Assembly (NCBI GenBank): GCA_037893225.1
Contig: JAZGUH010000356.1
Span: 619,451-683,450 of the forward strand
Length of the DNA stretch: 64,000 nt
Direction of reading: 5' to 3'
DNA from: Hippasteria phrygiana
Taxonomy: Eukaryota; Echinodermata; Asteroidea; Valvatida; Goniasteridae
The translations under genes and the position numbers were made by a program. Under the pieces are notes generated by a model that was not told the DNA's origin, made no database searches, and saw only the letters and a list, made by a program, of their open reading frames with translations. Positions 22,502 to 34,719 of the stretch are shown piece by piece (the stretch's first letter is position 1; every line of letters begins with the position of its first letter).

Positions 22502-25500
22502 TAGTCAGGGGGCTTATGTCGTCCCGTGGGCAATGAATGATTAGAAGATCCTATCTATCTAGTCATGTTCTTTAGGTACTAGAGAACACAAAAAATCATG
22601 TTGGCAATTTCGAAAGTGTTGCAGAGGGCGGCCATCTTGGATTTAAAAATGGCCGCATTTCAAGCTTAATAACTCAATAACTCTGGCTCGAAATATCGTA
22701 CAAAGCTGATTTTTTTGGCAAAACCTACATTTCCCATGACAAGGAAGCAGTAAAACATAGATCTGAGATGATCAGAGCATTTTATGTTTGGTTTGTGTTT
22801 ATTGGGAGGGGGCGTAATCATACATGCAGACTATGTGTTACGATTTTGAGTCAATGTGATAGAACTTTTGTTTCAGGGCCTTGGTTAACCGATTGTTCAT
22901 TTTGGTTGAACTTTTTGCTCTTTACAAGATGAAGTGCTTTTTAAATTTTGAGAATAGCAAGAAAGAAAGAACCGGTGTGTGCAGGCAAAATTCAAAGATT
23001 GATCAGTTTATCTTATTTTTTTATCATCTCAGGGAATAGCCGCAGTGAGTCAAAGTTCGTTTAGGGGTTAGGGAGGGTGGGGGTTGTTAAAGGCATCAAC
23101 AAAATCTCTCTTTCCATTCTTTTTTTATTTGTGGGAAAGGTTGGAGGAAGAAAGATTCTGTTGAGCAAGGTCTCATTATCGGTTTTTACGTAAGTGACTG
23201 GTCTTGCAGAAATTGTTTTTGTATATATTTACGAATAGGTTGGTGGGTATGCCAGCCGTGTGGGTGTGTGACTGACCCACCCAAAGCGTAATTTCTTTCT
23301 TTTTTAAAGTGGAATACGCTTCGAGGGAGTCAGTTTTAGCCACTATTTCTGCAAGATGACTGGTATGTGCTGGCTACGTTAGAAGAATAATCAGTGGATT
23401 CTTTGATGGATCATTCCAAGAAGTAGCCGCAGCGAGTCCGAACTTATCTGGGGGAGGGGGGGGGGGGGAGGATTTGTAAAGGCATCAACAAAATCTCTCT
23501 TGAAGAAAGATTCTGTTGAGCAAGATCTTATTATCGGTTTTTACGTAAGTGACTGGTCTTGCAGAAATTGTTTTTGTATATTAACGAATAGGTTGGTGGG
23601 TATGCCAGCCGTGTGGATGTGTGACTGACCCACCCAAAGCGTAATTTCTTTTCTTTTCTTTTTAAAAATGGAATACGCTTCTGCAAGATGACAGTCCCGG
23701 TATGTGCTGGCTACGTTAGAAGAACAATAAGTTGATTCTTTGATGGATCATTCTAAGAAGTAGCCGCAGCGAGTCCGAACTTATCTGGGGGAGGGGGGGG
23801 GGGGGGGGGGGAGGGAAAGGTTTGTAAAGTCATCATCAACAAAGCCGATCCTCATTCTTCCTTGTTTTTTTCTAAAACAACCACCATAAAACATTGGTGA
23901 AGTTGGAGGATGAACGACTCTGTTGGTGGTGCTCTCCTATTTAATAATTTTATATTGGTGACTTGTCTGCAGAAACTATTTTTGTGTATCTATGTAATTC
24001 CGCTGGTTGGTATGCCAGCCGTGTGGCTGTACAATCGACTCACCCAGAGCGTGGTTATTAATCATTTCTTATCTGTGGAGCACGCTTCTTGGGAGTCGGT
24101 TTATGGCCACTGTTTCTGCAGAGTGTCAGTCAGCGGGTTAGTTTTGTGGCACTGTCAATTCACCAAACGTCCGAGGGCCAATTATTTATGTCTTTCTTAG
24201 AGAGCGGGAGTTTCAAAAACTCGTCTCTGGTCTTGGCCACGCTAGGACATGTTTGTGCGTAACAACATGTGGCTTCTTGTTTTAATTTACTCAATGACTT
24301 ATTTTTACTCATCTTGCAGAAATAGTGGCTAAGACTGACTCCCTCGAAGCGTATTCCATTTAAAAAAAATAAAAATTACGCTTTGGGTGGGTCAGTCACA
24401 CATCCACACGGCTGGCATACCCACCAACCTATTCGTAAATATACAAAAACAACTTCTGCAAGCAGTCACTTACATAAAAACCGATAATGAGACCTTGCTC
24501 AACAGAATCTTTCTTCATCCAACCTTTCCCACAAATAAAAAAAGAATGGAAAGAGAGATTTTGTTGATGCCTTTACAAATCTCCCCACCCCCTCCTCCCC
24601 CAGATAAGTTCGGACTCGCTGCGGCTACTTCTTGGAATGATCCATCAAAGAATCCACTGATTATTCTTCTAACGTAACCAGCACATACCAGGACTGTCAT
24701 CTTGCAGAAATAGTGGCTAAAACTGACTCCCTCGAAGCGTATTCCACTTTTTAAAAAAGAAAGAAATTACGCTTTGGGTGGGTCAGTCACACATCCACAC
24801 GGCTGGCATACCCACCAACCTATTCGTAAATATACAACAACAATTTCTGCAAGACCAATCACTTACGTAAAAACCGATAATGAGACCTTGCTCAACAGAA
24901 TCTTTCTTCATCCAACCTTTCCCACAAATAAAAAAAGAATGGAAAGAGAGATTTTGTTGAAGCCTTTACAAATCGTTCCCCCCCCTCCCCCTCCCCCTCC
25001 CCCAGATAGGTTCGGACTCGCTGCGGCTACTTCTTGGAATGATCCATCAAAGAATCCACTGATCATTCTTCTAACTTAGCCAGCACATACCAGGACTGTC
25101 ATCTTGCAGAAATAGTGGCTAAAACTGACTCCCTCGAAGCGTATTCCACTATTAAAAAAAGAAAGAAATTACGCTTTGGGTGGGTCAGTCACACACCCAC
25201 ACGGCTGGCATACCCACCAACCTATTCGTAAATATACATGTATACAAAAAAAATTCTGCAAGACCCAGTCACTTACGTAAAAACCGATAATAAGACCTTG
25301 CCCAACAGAATCTTTCTTCCTCCAACCTTTCCCAGAAATAGAAAAAGAATGGAAAGAGAGATTTTGTTGATGCCTTTAACAACCCCCACCCTCCCTACCC
25401 CCTAAACGAACTTTGACTCACTGCGGCTATTTCCTGAGATGATCAAAAAAATAAGATAAACTGATCATTCCTTGAATTTTGCCTGCACACACCGGTTCTT

Positions 25501-25990
25501 TCTTTCTTGCTATTTTCAAAATTTAAAAAGCACTTCATCTTGTAAAGAACAAGAAGTTCAACCAAAATGAACAATCGGTTAACCAAGGCCCTGAAACAAA
25601 AAGTTCCATCACATTGACTCAAAATCGTAACACAGTCTGCATGTATGATTACGCCCCCTCCCAATAAATACAAAAACAACATGGCTGCCATTCATTAGCT
25701 TACCACTGAAACTGAAAGCATCAATTTTCAACCTTTGACATAAACAATTTGGGGTATAAAGCCACCAAAATTGATTTAATATGACATTCACAAGTTGAGT
25801 GATAGTCAAAAAGGGTTTCCAAATGGCGGCCATTTTGAAATCCAAGATGGCCGCCATCTGCAGCACTTTAGATTTTGCCAACATTGTTTTTCTTGTTCCT
25901 TATGGTCTAATTAAGGTATCTAGCTAGGTGGCATGTTCTAATCATTCGGTGCCCACGGGACTTTATTTCATGACATAAGCTCCCTGACTA
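22502..25990. mobile_element. Foldback-type element with long tandem-repeat inverted arms (3.49 kb)
   Basis: The outer ends TAGTCAGGGGGCTTATGTC and GACATAAGCTCCCTGACTA are inverted, flanked by GCA on each side (22499-22501, 25991-25993). Arms of about 1.3 and 1.7 kb are inverted copies, each with units of roughly 370-400 bp (GTCAGTCACACATCCACACG, GCTGGCATACCCACCAACC, poly-C or poly-G run, CTCGCTGCGGCTACTTCTTG). A unique centre lies at about 23830-24300. Short open frames occur within the units, but none resembles a transposase. Confidence 0.8.
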
Positions 25991-26349
25991 GCACCCAAGC
26001 CTGCCTGGCATTATCAGCTTGCTGCACGTACAGACACAAAAAAAAGTTTATCAGACTGCCTGCAACCAAGATGATTAACTTTAGAGTCAAAGCAGTTTTT
26101 TGACAAGTGGGCAATTCCACAGTAACGGTAACGGAATTTCAGAAGAATTTGGGCTGTAATTTTACATGCTGTGGATTAGTCTTATGGCCTACATGTACCT
26201 GATTACAAACACTTTTATATGGTCTGGTTATACCTCTGCTATCATATCAAAATTTTAAAAATGAAAGTTCCTCCATGTGGAAAGATCCAAGTTCTAAAAT
26301 GTGTCGGTAACGGAATTACGTCAGAACATTTAAAAAAAAAAAAAACCTA

Positions 26350-26505
26350 ATTAGCCCTCCTATACTTATAACTATCACAGCCTATTAAAAACTCTACATG
26401 TATACACCAACTCTCACACTTTGTGTGTGTTTTAACCTGCCACTTGATAGGTTTTGCTATATAGGGTAGCTGGCTCCATTTTGGCATTGAGAACAGGAGG
26501 GTTAA
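26350..26505 (+). mobile_element. TTAA-flanked MITE family E, copy 3
   Basis: TTAGCCCTCCTATACTTATA start, GAACAGGAGGGTTAA end with an intact right TTAA. Confidence 0.75.
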
Positions 26506-26978
26506 TTGCCAAATAAAATTCTATGAAATCCATATAACCAATAAACATATTCCTAAACGGTTTTTGGTTCCTTGCTACATATGTAAGCATGCATTTAGCC
26601 ACTCTGGACATCTAATTTAATGGTGATTTGATCAACTTTAGAATTAGTCATTGATCTCATTTCCCTATGTAGGACAGAGATGACATAAAACTCCTTTTTT
26701 TTTAACAATCATGTCAGGTCTTTTGAGTCCACTTACATACATTTATGTCACAAAATTTCCCCATAATTTAGCCCGGGACACCATTACACTTGGTGACAAA
26801 ACATAAATATATCACGTATAATGAACTCATGTTCTGTATCATTCGATTGCCTATTTTTTACTCTTCAAGTTCATACCATAATCATTATCAAAGCCAGTTT
26901 GGTTTAAACAAGAAAAACAATTACATGATCAAAGAATGCCAAAATGTGTGTACAATTTCATGGAATAACATGTACATG

Positions 26979-27239
26979 TAACCTCTTGAATATGGACGAT
27001 GGCACAGTTTGAAAAAGACCACCTGGCTGGTGGTTACATTGTATCTATACGTGCACTCCTGTGCGTACTCAATCCATTCATGTTTCAACTGAATGGGAGA
27101 GTAATGAATAGATGGAGCTTTTTCAAACAAAGCTTTAATTAACATGAAAGAGAGGGAGGGGTGGTCCAATTAAGTGCCTATTGTTTGTGTTCAACTTGGC
27201 TGCACAGTCCATTCTTGGCATAACAGCCCCCCATCAAGA
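26979..27239 (+). mobile_element. piggyBac-like MITE family B, copy 4 (right end lost)
   Basis: TAACCTCTTGAATATGGACG start, GACCACCTGGCTGG and GCACAGTCCATTCTTGGCAT inside. Confidence 0.65.
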
Positions 27240-27334
27240 CAATGTTTTGTAAATACATGTAATTATAGGATGAGAGATGCAAAAATCCTCACCCCAGTGT
27301 CCTTTGCATGTATTTGAACAGTTTACCATGAAGC

Positions 27335-27755
27335 AGGAATCGGAATCTAAATATCCTCTGGACCGCTGGACCGAGTCCAGTGATTTGAGCGTTGGTCTAG
27401 TGAACTCTTGACCGAACTAGTCCGGTGGTCTAGTGATTTCTTTTCATAAACTGTGTGAAATGCTATCACTAAAGTCCATTTTTGTTCTAAATCTGGAGAA
27501 CTAAAAAAGCTTCATCATTTCTGGAATGCCCATTTTTAGTTTTGAGGCAGGGAGTTTCAACAAAAACAGCATTTCTAACCCCTCCCCCAAACAACGTTTG
27601 GGAAAATGGGGGAAAAAAATTGAAACAGCACGCTTATTCAAAACACTGTGTGTTATTTTCACCATTGGTCTTGTGAAATACCTTCTCGTCTAGTAAATTT
27701 GTTGTGCTACTAGAAGAGCTGTCTAGTAGATTTTTACCTGAAATTCGACCCCTGT
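27335..27755 (+). mobile_element. Family H MITE, copy 1
   Basis: It shares GAATCTAAATATCCTCTGGA, TTTCTGGAATGCCCATTTTT and TTTTTACCTGAAATTCGA with 62439-62857, whose termini are CAGGGCTCG / CGAGCCCTG (hAT-like). A partial third copy lies at 59725-59850. Confidence 0.65.
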
Positions 27756-27913
27756 GAAGGGTACATGTAGCATCAAAGCACCCTGCAAAATCCAACAATG
27801 GTAAAAAGAAGCTGTAATTTGTTGGATTTAGCAGTCAACACAAATTACTGGTACATGGTGTAGCAGTAGGGTACATTGTAGCAGCTAAATATACCTGTTG
27901 GGTTTTGTGTATT

Positions 27914-28202
27914 TATACCCCTTGAGTATGGTATTTTACGGGAGACGTCGGGGTGCCGCGGCGGCTTTGGCAGCCAAGCGAAACAGCCACAATGTGTTTG
28001 TGCAGTCAAGCGTAACATATACACAATAATCCAACAATGGATTGAAACTGCACAAACAGCAGTCAATGGCATCATCCGGCCTGGTGGCACTGTTTAATCC
28101 AACAATGGATTGAAACTGCACAAACAGCGGCCAATGGCGTCATCCGGCCTGGTGGCACTGTTTTTTTGCGCCATTTGGCGTCATCCGTACGCAAGGGGTT
28201 AA
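27914..28202 (-). mobile_element. CCCCTTG/CAAGGGG TTAA element with internal duplication
   Basis: The right border is CAAGGGGTTAA, the left TATACCCCTTG (TTAA decayed). About 67 bp beginning AATCCAACAATGGATTGAAA is tandemly duplicated (about 28029 and 28096). Confidence 0.65.
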
Positions 28203-28984
28203 GAGGGTGAAAGCAGACTTGTACAATGTACATGTAGCAATAATTTCAGTTTATTTGATTGGATTCAGCAGGGTAGCTGTAAAATTCTAAGGCTGGTGTG
28301 TGCTGGTGGTACGTACACATACATGTATATTTAGCAGACTTCTCAATTCGGTTTTGTTGGAAATGGTTGGATTTAGCAGGGCCTTATGAAAAACACTAAT
28401 GAAGGGGGTTAGGGTTCAAATGCTGCTCTTACAAAGGTTCAGTTCAGTGAATTTGAGCTGTTTATGGCGGAACAGACTATACGGATTGCAAATTTGCTTA
28501 AATTTCACCTGAATATCATATTTTATCTAATGGAAAAACATTAGAACCCCTCCTTGCTTTGCTGGCAATTCAGTCAAAAAGAAAGACACTAGTGTGATGT
28601 CATAATGTATTCAATGACCCCCAGACAGAGTGTACCAATGCATGCATTATTGCAGGCGGCCTTGTGTGTGCAGAACAGGTACGGGTTGTACAGTCAACAG
28701 ATCATTTCAAAAATTTGACATCACACAGACATCTCTGTGACCTTTATTTCGCAGTTTTGCAAGAAAAGGGCTCTGGACAAAAAGACAAATCTGACGGTTT
28801 ACTTAATTTTTAAACTGGACATATTCAGTACTGAAATAGTATTTAACAATACCTAACAACCTGAAAAGATGTGATCTGTACAGGCAGGTAATAGCTGGCC
28901 TTTATTCGGACATGTGGAGTCCACATTTTCTGTATTTCTGCGATGTGTGAACTCATTCTGTGACCACCAATGCGGCAAGGCACT

Positions 28985-29204
28985 TTAACCCTAACAGCCC
29001 AAGCCTTTTTACTAGAATCCTTCCCTAACCACACAAACTCCAACACTGTGTAGTAAACCAATGGCACATTCTTTGTACTTAGACAAAATCAGGGCATCAA
29101 GTCCCATGCAAAGTGATGGTGCCAAGGCTCTACAGTACCCAATCACACAAAATTCAACACAAAGGGGTGTTTGATTTTGGCAGGTTAGGGAAGGTTAGGG
29201 TTAA
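28985..29204 (+). mobile_element. TTAA/CCCTAAC element, family I copy 1
   Basis: TTAACCCTAACAGCCC left and GGTTAGGGTTAA right, perfect TTAA at both ends. It shares ACTCCAACACTGTG, AACCAATGGCAC and TTCTTTGTACT with 52726-52895. Confidence 0.75.
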
Positions 29205-29269
29205 ACTATAGTATAGCTCCATGGGTAAGCACAATACTCTCACACACTGTCTAATAGCCGTTTCACATT

Positions 29270-30453
29270 ATACTCTTACCCGGGTAATTGCGGGGTTAAC
29301 GAAAAAATTAACCCCGAGATTAACCAGGTAATGTGGCGTGTTCACACTACACTTCTCGGGGTTAGAAATTCTCCGGGTTAACTGCCTCAAAAGTCAAAAC
29401 CCCATTAACCCGGGTAATTTCTAACCCTGCTCGCGAGGTGGGTTAACCCACCAATCTCGGGGTTAACGACGACCTTGAGACGATTCTCTGGGTTACCATC
29501 AGTAGTGTGAATGCTCTTCAACCCGGGTAGGTGGGTGCGCTTCGTCTTGTTTTATCGGCCAGTTATACATGTAACCTACCGATAATTAATTTTAGCCAAA
29601 GCACATCCCCTTTCATATAGATTTGAAAACATCCACCCCTGCCCCAGCCCAACTTTCATGATACTGAATTTGTCTGCAGGAGGAAACTTTTTCTGGCGGA
29701 TATCTTTCTTTTGGGGGGGGGGGGGGGGGGGTTGTCACTTTTGAGGGCTATTTCTTACGAGATTCTGGATTCCCCTCTCCTCAACTTTTGGACACGATTT
29801 ATGGCACTAATCAATGCTGACATCATGGAAAGAAAATTAATTGAAATGAATTATTTTAGTATAATTAATCTTACTTGCAAGTCTCAAAGTGAAAATTACA
29901 TTATGGATCAGGGTTTTAGGAGGGCAGAGGTCAAGCAATGCACATTACCCGGGTGATTAATAAACCTTTTCGACATTCTCAATGCATTGTGGGTTTGGAG
30001 GCCAAACAAACCATGTAATTTATACACAAACCTATGGCACTGTGAACCAGTCCAAATATTAATTGATTTTATGCTAAATATCTGTCATGAGTTGAGCGAT
30101 ACCCTTTTCACATATCTTTGCATGGAACATAAGGAAAATAATAACCAGAAAAATCAATTTTAAATGGCAATAAAAATAAAGGAAATAATTGGGGAATCCC
30201 TCTCAGGGTACCAGTTACTGATGAATGCAAATTTCTGGAATTAGAACAGCTAATAATGTCACATTATTAGCCAATCAGAAGATGATTTTTGCAAGCATGA
30301 CAACGAACATGTGACCAATGCGACCAATCACGTCCGTTCTAATGTGCTTGCTTTTCTAATGCCAGTTAGGGTTGATGCAGTTCCCATGATGCTTTGAGAA
30401 TGTCGAAAAGGTTTATTACCTGGTTAAGTTCAGAGTAGTGTGAAACCCCTATA
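29270..30453. mobile_element. Candidate TIR element with CCCGGGTAA motifs
   Basis: TAGCCGTTTCACATTATACT at one end and AGTAGTGTGAAACCCCTATA at the other are partly inverted; ACCCGGGTAA and GGGGTTAAC words recur at 29280-29500. Inverted AATAAACCTTTTCGACATTCTC segments lie at 29953 and 30390. Internal poly-G at 29715-29731. Confidence 0.5.
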
Positions 30454-30735
30454 AATAGATTTCAAGACCCCAAAAGTTTATACATATGCAGACATTGATG
30501 TTTACTTTTGGCACTGCTCAAAGCCCTCGGAAAGCAGATAGATTGCAGACGTCTGGTGTGACAACCCCCCCCACCCCACCCCCCCCCCCCCCCCAATCAA
30601 CCTCCCAGCCCCATGTTAGGGTTCAATTTAGCCCTAGAAGGACGCCATGATATTTGAAGATAATTGAAGATAATTGAAGATAACATAAATGAAATCTGTA
30701 ACCCGTGACCCCGTGAGACCTAATCAGTTTCTAAA

Positions 30736-30990
30736 TAGTTATTCAATAGCCGTAAGTTTACGTTTAAATAAAGTCAGACTGCGTATAGTTTTTAAAGAAT
30801 TGTCCAAAGAGTTCCACAGCTTAGGACCCTCATGCTTAACTGTTTTGGAAGCAAGCTTAGTGCATGCAAACGAACAATGAAATTCACTAAACTGTCTTGT
30901 AAAATGATGATGAATTTTATAATTTCTTATGAACATTGAACGGATAGATTTCCTGGAAAACATCGGCCAGCGTAGCATATGGAATTCCTG
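30736..30990 (-). pseudogene. LINE reverse-transcriptase C-terminal fragment
   Basis: The peptide FTRQFSEFHCSFACTKLASK then HEGPKLWNSLDNSLKTIRSL and FKRKL matches the thumb/C-terminal end of non-LTR retrotransposon ORF2 proteins (GPKLWNSLP motif). It is 5'-truncated to about 80 codons. Confidence 0.65.
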
Positions 30991-33290
30991 AACCTAACGG
31001 ACAGATAGATAAGGACACAAAGAGTATGTGTGGGCATGAAATTACTAGCTTCTACAATGAGGTAAAACGTGAAAAAAATCCTGTTAAAGTTTTGATTTCA
31101 ATTACTGTGAAATCTTGTATCCTGGACGTCAGTCGTAGTGAAATTAAGACATCGTCCAACCTGGGCTAGTCTACATTTAACCATGAGTAATCACAAATTG
31201 TATTGACTTGTAATATTAATATATTGTGAATATTATTTAAATGTCAAGATTCCATGGCAACGGTTTGAATTCAGCAGTTGAAGAAATATTAAGTTGTGGG
31301 CTTTGTCTGTTTATTAAATGTTGAAAATTTGGATGGAAATCGGATAAATTGTGGTGAAGATATTCACCATTTTCTTAGTTTTTTTCTACTAAATCTACTT
31401 CAAAATGGTGCCACGCCCTTCCCTATATCATAATGCAATTGATTGGTCATGTTGGTCATCCAAAAAAAAACAACCACATTTCAAAAAAACTTAAATAAAT
31501 TTTTTATATCTTCAGAACGGAAAGTCTGATTTTCTTCAAACAAAGTCTGATATACTCCATTTGAAGAGACCTTTCCAATGATACTCTTTTTGATGCAGTA
31601 GGGAGCATTATAAATGTTCACCTGAAAACCCTAGCTATAGTCATTGCCTTGGTACAGGGCCTATTATTGCATGCATTATCACAATGCAAACAAACAATGA
31701 TTGCGTAGGCCCCTAACTGTAACGTTAGTGTTTACAAATGACCGGGCCAAACGTTAATTTGATTTAACTCAACCTCAATTTTCTCAGTTTCCACACTTTT
31801 CACTAAGATATCTTGCAAAGTTCTCTTTTATCATCACAGTACGCATTACATAAACTACGGATCATTTTTTCAAACTTACCAAATTTCTTGCAAACGAAGT
31901 AATTTTATGTGGATTTCGGCAGACGATTTGTCGGGGCCTCTCGGCGATGTCAGGAAACGCAATGCATGACGGGGAAATCATAAATTAGACTTGCTTCGCG
32001 CCCGGCCGGCCGTCGACGTGTCTGGCAATATGCAAATTTCCTTAATTTAAATAAGAAAAAGTCCAGCGCTCCAAACATAATTTGTTGTAAATTTCAATAG
32101 TGAATACTGTATTTCATATGTAACTTATTCCTATTACGGCTCCAACAATAATCACTTGCAATAGTAACAGAGAATCGGTGTAAAATGAATTAAACTGCTG
32201 CAAAATGTTAACTGACGGGAATTGAACTTAAGCAAGTTCTCACTCGATAAAGCAAGGCAAGAAAATCAGGCCCTTTCTCAAATGGCTTCGGCTTTGGCTT
32301 TCTCCCCAACTTTAGGTCCTAAGATTTGGCTACATCTGGCTCATTGGCAATTAATGGAGCTTGTGGGATAGCTGAATCCATACCAAGATTTGAGACATGG
32401 CATAGGTGTTCGTAGACTTAACTCAAGTCTATGTAGGGGGCGGGGCGACTTCATGTATATGAAGCTATTGCTAAATGTTGTACTATAATGTACTCAAAAT
32501 TTCCTACCTTCATTGTTTTCAATCATGAGCCCGCCAGTCATATTGATTGATATAAATTCCATAAACTATCACTTAATTGTTTTTAATTAAATGAGAAGAT
32601 AACAGGTCCAGTACTGGCCCACCCACCCCCATTGAAAATAAGAATACAAAAAAAAATTAAAGGGGCACTGTCCTCTTTGTAAGTTTTCAGTTAAAATGAA
32701 TGCGAACAATGCAGTATAGTAAAGCATGCTTGTAGCTAAGCTTTACGGGCTGCCCATAGAGCTTATATTTTAGTTAAAAGTTAGCACCACTTACCAAGAC
32801 AATCTCCATGAACAAAACCTACAGTCATCAAACATTTCTTTAAAAAATCACGGCTTATTGCTTTTATTAAGCCAATTAATTTAACACTGCAAACATTTAC
32901 AAAATGCATTACAATACCATTGCTTTTGACTGTGATGATATATTCAGAAAAGAATCAACTGGTTTAAAATTAACTTATTTTTCCAGTCAACTGATAATTT
33001 TGAATCAAAAGAAGTGGATAATTACCGGGTATAAAACCTGTGGATATGAATAAGGTCCCGAGGACATATACATTTGTAGGGTTCCTGATTTTTGGAAGGA
33101 TTTATTGATAAAAAGTGGTACAGGTAATTTGGCTGGAAATACACTTCACTGAATACACACAGGAGATTTTGTATTGGGATTTAAATAAATGTACATTTCA
33201 CATGCCAATTAATTCATTATCTATTCCCATTTTTGTGCTTGCATGGATGACCATGTTTTGAACACAATCTACTGAAAAATAACAATGAAT
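30991..33290. other. Intergenic AT-rich region without recognised gene
   Basis: No exon with homology was found. It contains the GC-rich segment described separately at 31880-32050. The rest lacks obvious repeats. Confidence 0.45.
31878..32050 (-). promoter_or_regulatory. GC-rich, CpG-containing segment, possible promoter and non-coding first exon
   Basis: An island in AT-rich DNA with CGCGCCCGGCCGGCCGTCGACG and an octamer ATTTGCAT on the minus strand upstream of it. On the same strand GCAAGAAATTTG|GTAAGTTTG is a strong donor. It could be an alternative promoter or 5' exon for the OSBPL-like gene (13.5 kb upstream) or a non-coding transcript; direction is inferred only from the donor. Confidence 0.35.
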
Positions 33291-33294
33291 AGAA

Positions 33295-34375
33295 TAATTA
33301 ATTTATTGATCAATCAACCAATCAACCAATCAACAGGCACTGAATAGATACCTCAATGAATTAATTTACCAATCACCTAATCCCACATACTTGTCATAAC
33401 CGATCAGCCAATCAACAAATACATCCATTAGCCAATCAACAAATGCATCAGTTAGTCAATTAATTAATCCATTAGCCAATTAACAAATGCTTCAATTAGT
33501 CAATCAATGAATCCATTAGCGAATCAGCAAATGCATCAATTAGTCAATCAATGAACCATTAGCCAATCAACTAATGCATCAATTAGTCAATCAATGAATC
33601 CATTAGCGAATCAGCAAATGCATCAATTAGTCAATCAATGAATCCATTAGCGAATCAGCAAATGCATCAATTAGTCAATCAATTAATCCATTAACCAATC
33701 AGCAAATGCATCAATTAGTCAATCAATTAATCCATTAGCGAATCAGCAAATGCATCAATTAGTCAATCAATGAACCATTAGCCAATCAACTAATGCATCA
33801 ATTAGTCAATCAATGAATCCATTAGCGAATCAGCAAATGCATCAATTAGTCAATCAATGAATCCATTAGCGAATCAGCAAATGCATCAATTAGTCAATCA
33901 ATTAATCCATTAGCCAATCAACAAATGCATCAGTTAGTCAATTAATTAATCCATTAGCCAATTAACAAATGCTTCAATTAGTCAATCAATGAATCCATTA
34001 GCGAATCAGCAAATGCATCAATTAGTCAATCAATGAATCCATTAGCGAATCAGCAAATGCATCAATTAGTCAATCAATGAATCCATTAGCGAATCAGCAA
34101 ATGCATCAATTAGTCAATCAATTAATCCATTAACCAATCAGCAAATGCATCAATTAGTCAATCAATGAATCCATTAGCGAATCAGCAAATGCATCAATTA
34201 GTCAATCAATTAATCCATTAACCAATCAGCAAATGCATCAATTAGTCAATCAATTAATCCATTAGCCAATCAACTAATGCATCAATTAGTCAATCAATTA
34301 ATCCATTAACCAATCAACAATTGCATCAATTAGTCAAACAATTAATCAATTAGCCACAAATACATCAATCAGTTG
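33295..34375 (+). repeat. 44-bp satellite array
   Basis: About 21 units of a 44-bp period built on GCATCAATTAGTCAATCAAT and CCATTAGCGAATCAGCAAAT, with variants (GAATCC/TAATCC, GCGAATCAGC/CCAATCAAC). Left edge grades into (CAAT/CAAC)-rich sequence. Variants recur in blocks (for example around 33560 and 33780), indicating multi-unit duplications. Confidence 0.9.
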
Positions 34376-34394
34376 ATTTATAATAATAATTTGG

Positions 34395-34712
34395 GAGGCT
34401 AATCATCCTTACTCGCAGCTGGGATGCTGAATTGCGAAGGACGCGGCTACAACATGTTCGAGTCGCTGGCACGTAAAGGCGCCTCTGGCAGCCGGCCTAC
34501 ATCGACCCACATATGACCACGGAGCACAGCCAGAGATGAAAAGTGTTTGATTTTTCCGGAGGGAGAAAAGCCGGAGGACCCAGAGAAAAACCCCTCGTGG
34601 CACAGGAGAGAACCAACGCACAACTCTACTCACATATGGTCTGAGCCGGGAATTGAACCCGGGCCACATTAGTGAGAGGCGAGCGCTTTACGCACAAGCC
34701 ACCACATGTAAA
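34395..34712 (-). repeat. tRNA-derived SINE, minus orientation
   Basis: Read on the minus strand: GTGGCTTGTGCGTAAAGCGC (box A), GGCCCGGGTTCAATTCCCGG (box B), then TTGGTTCTCTCCTGTGCC and GGGTCCTCCGGCTTTTCTCC, which resembles a conserved central domain found in invertebrate SINEs. Ends in a TTATTATAA-type tail. Confidence 0.7.
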
Positions 34713-34719
34713 TCAACAA

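Noticed and set aside
24387..25079. Two similar plus-strand frames of about 100 codons
   Set aside because: They are the same tandem unit of the foldback element translated twice. They include poly-Pro from poly-C runs and match no protein family.
33295..34375. CRISPR array
   Set aside because: The units are directly adjacent with no unique spacers, and the sequence is from an animal genome.
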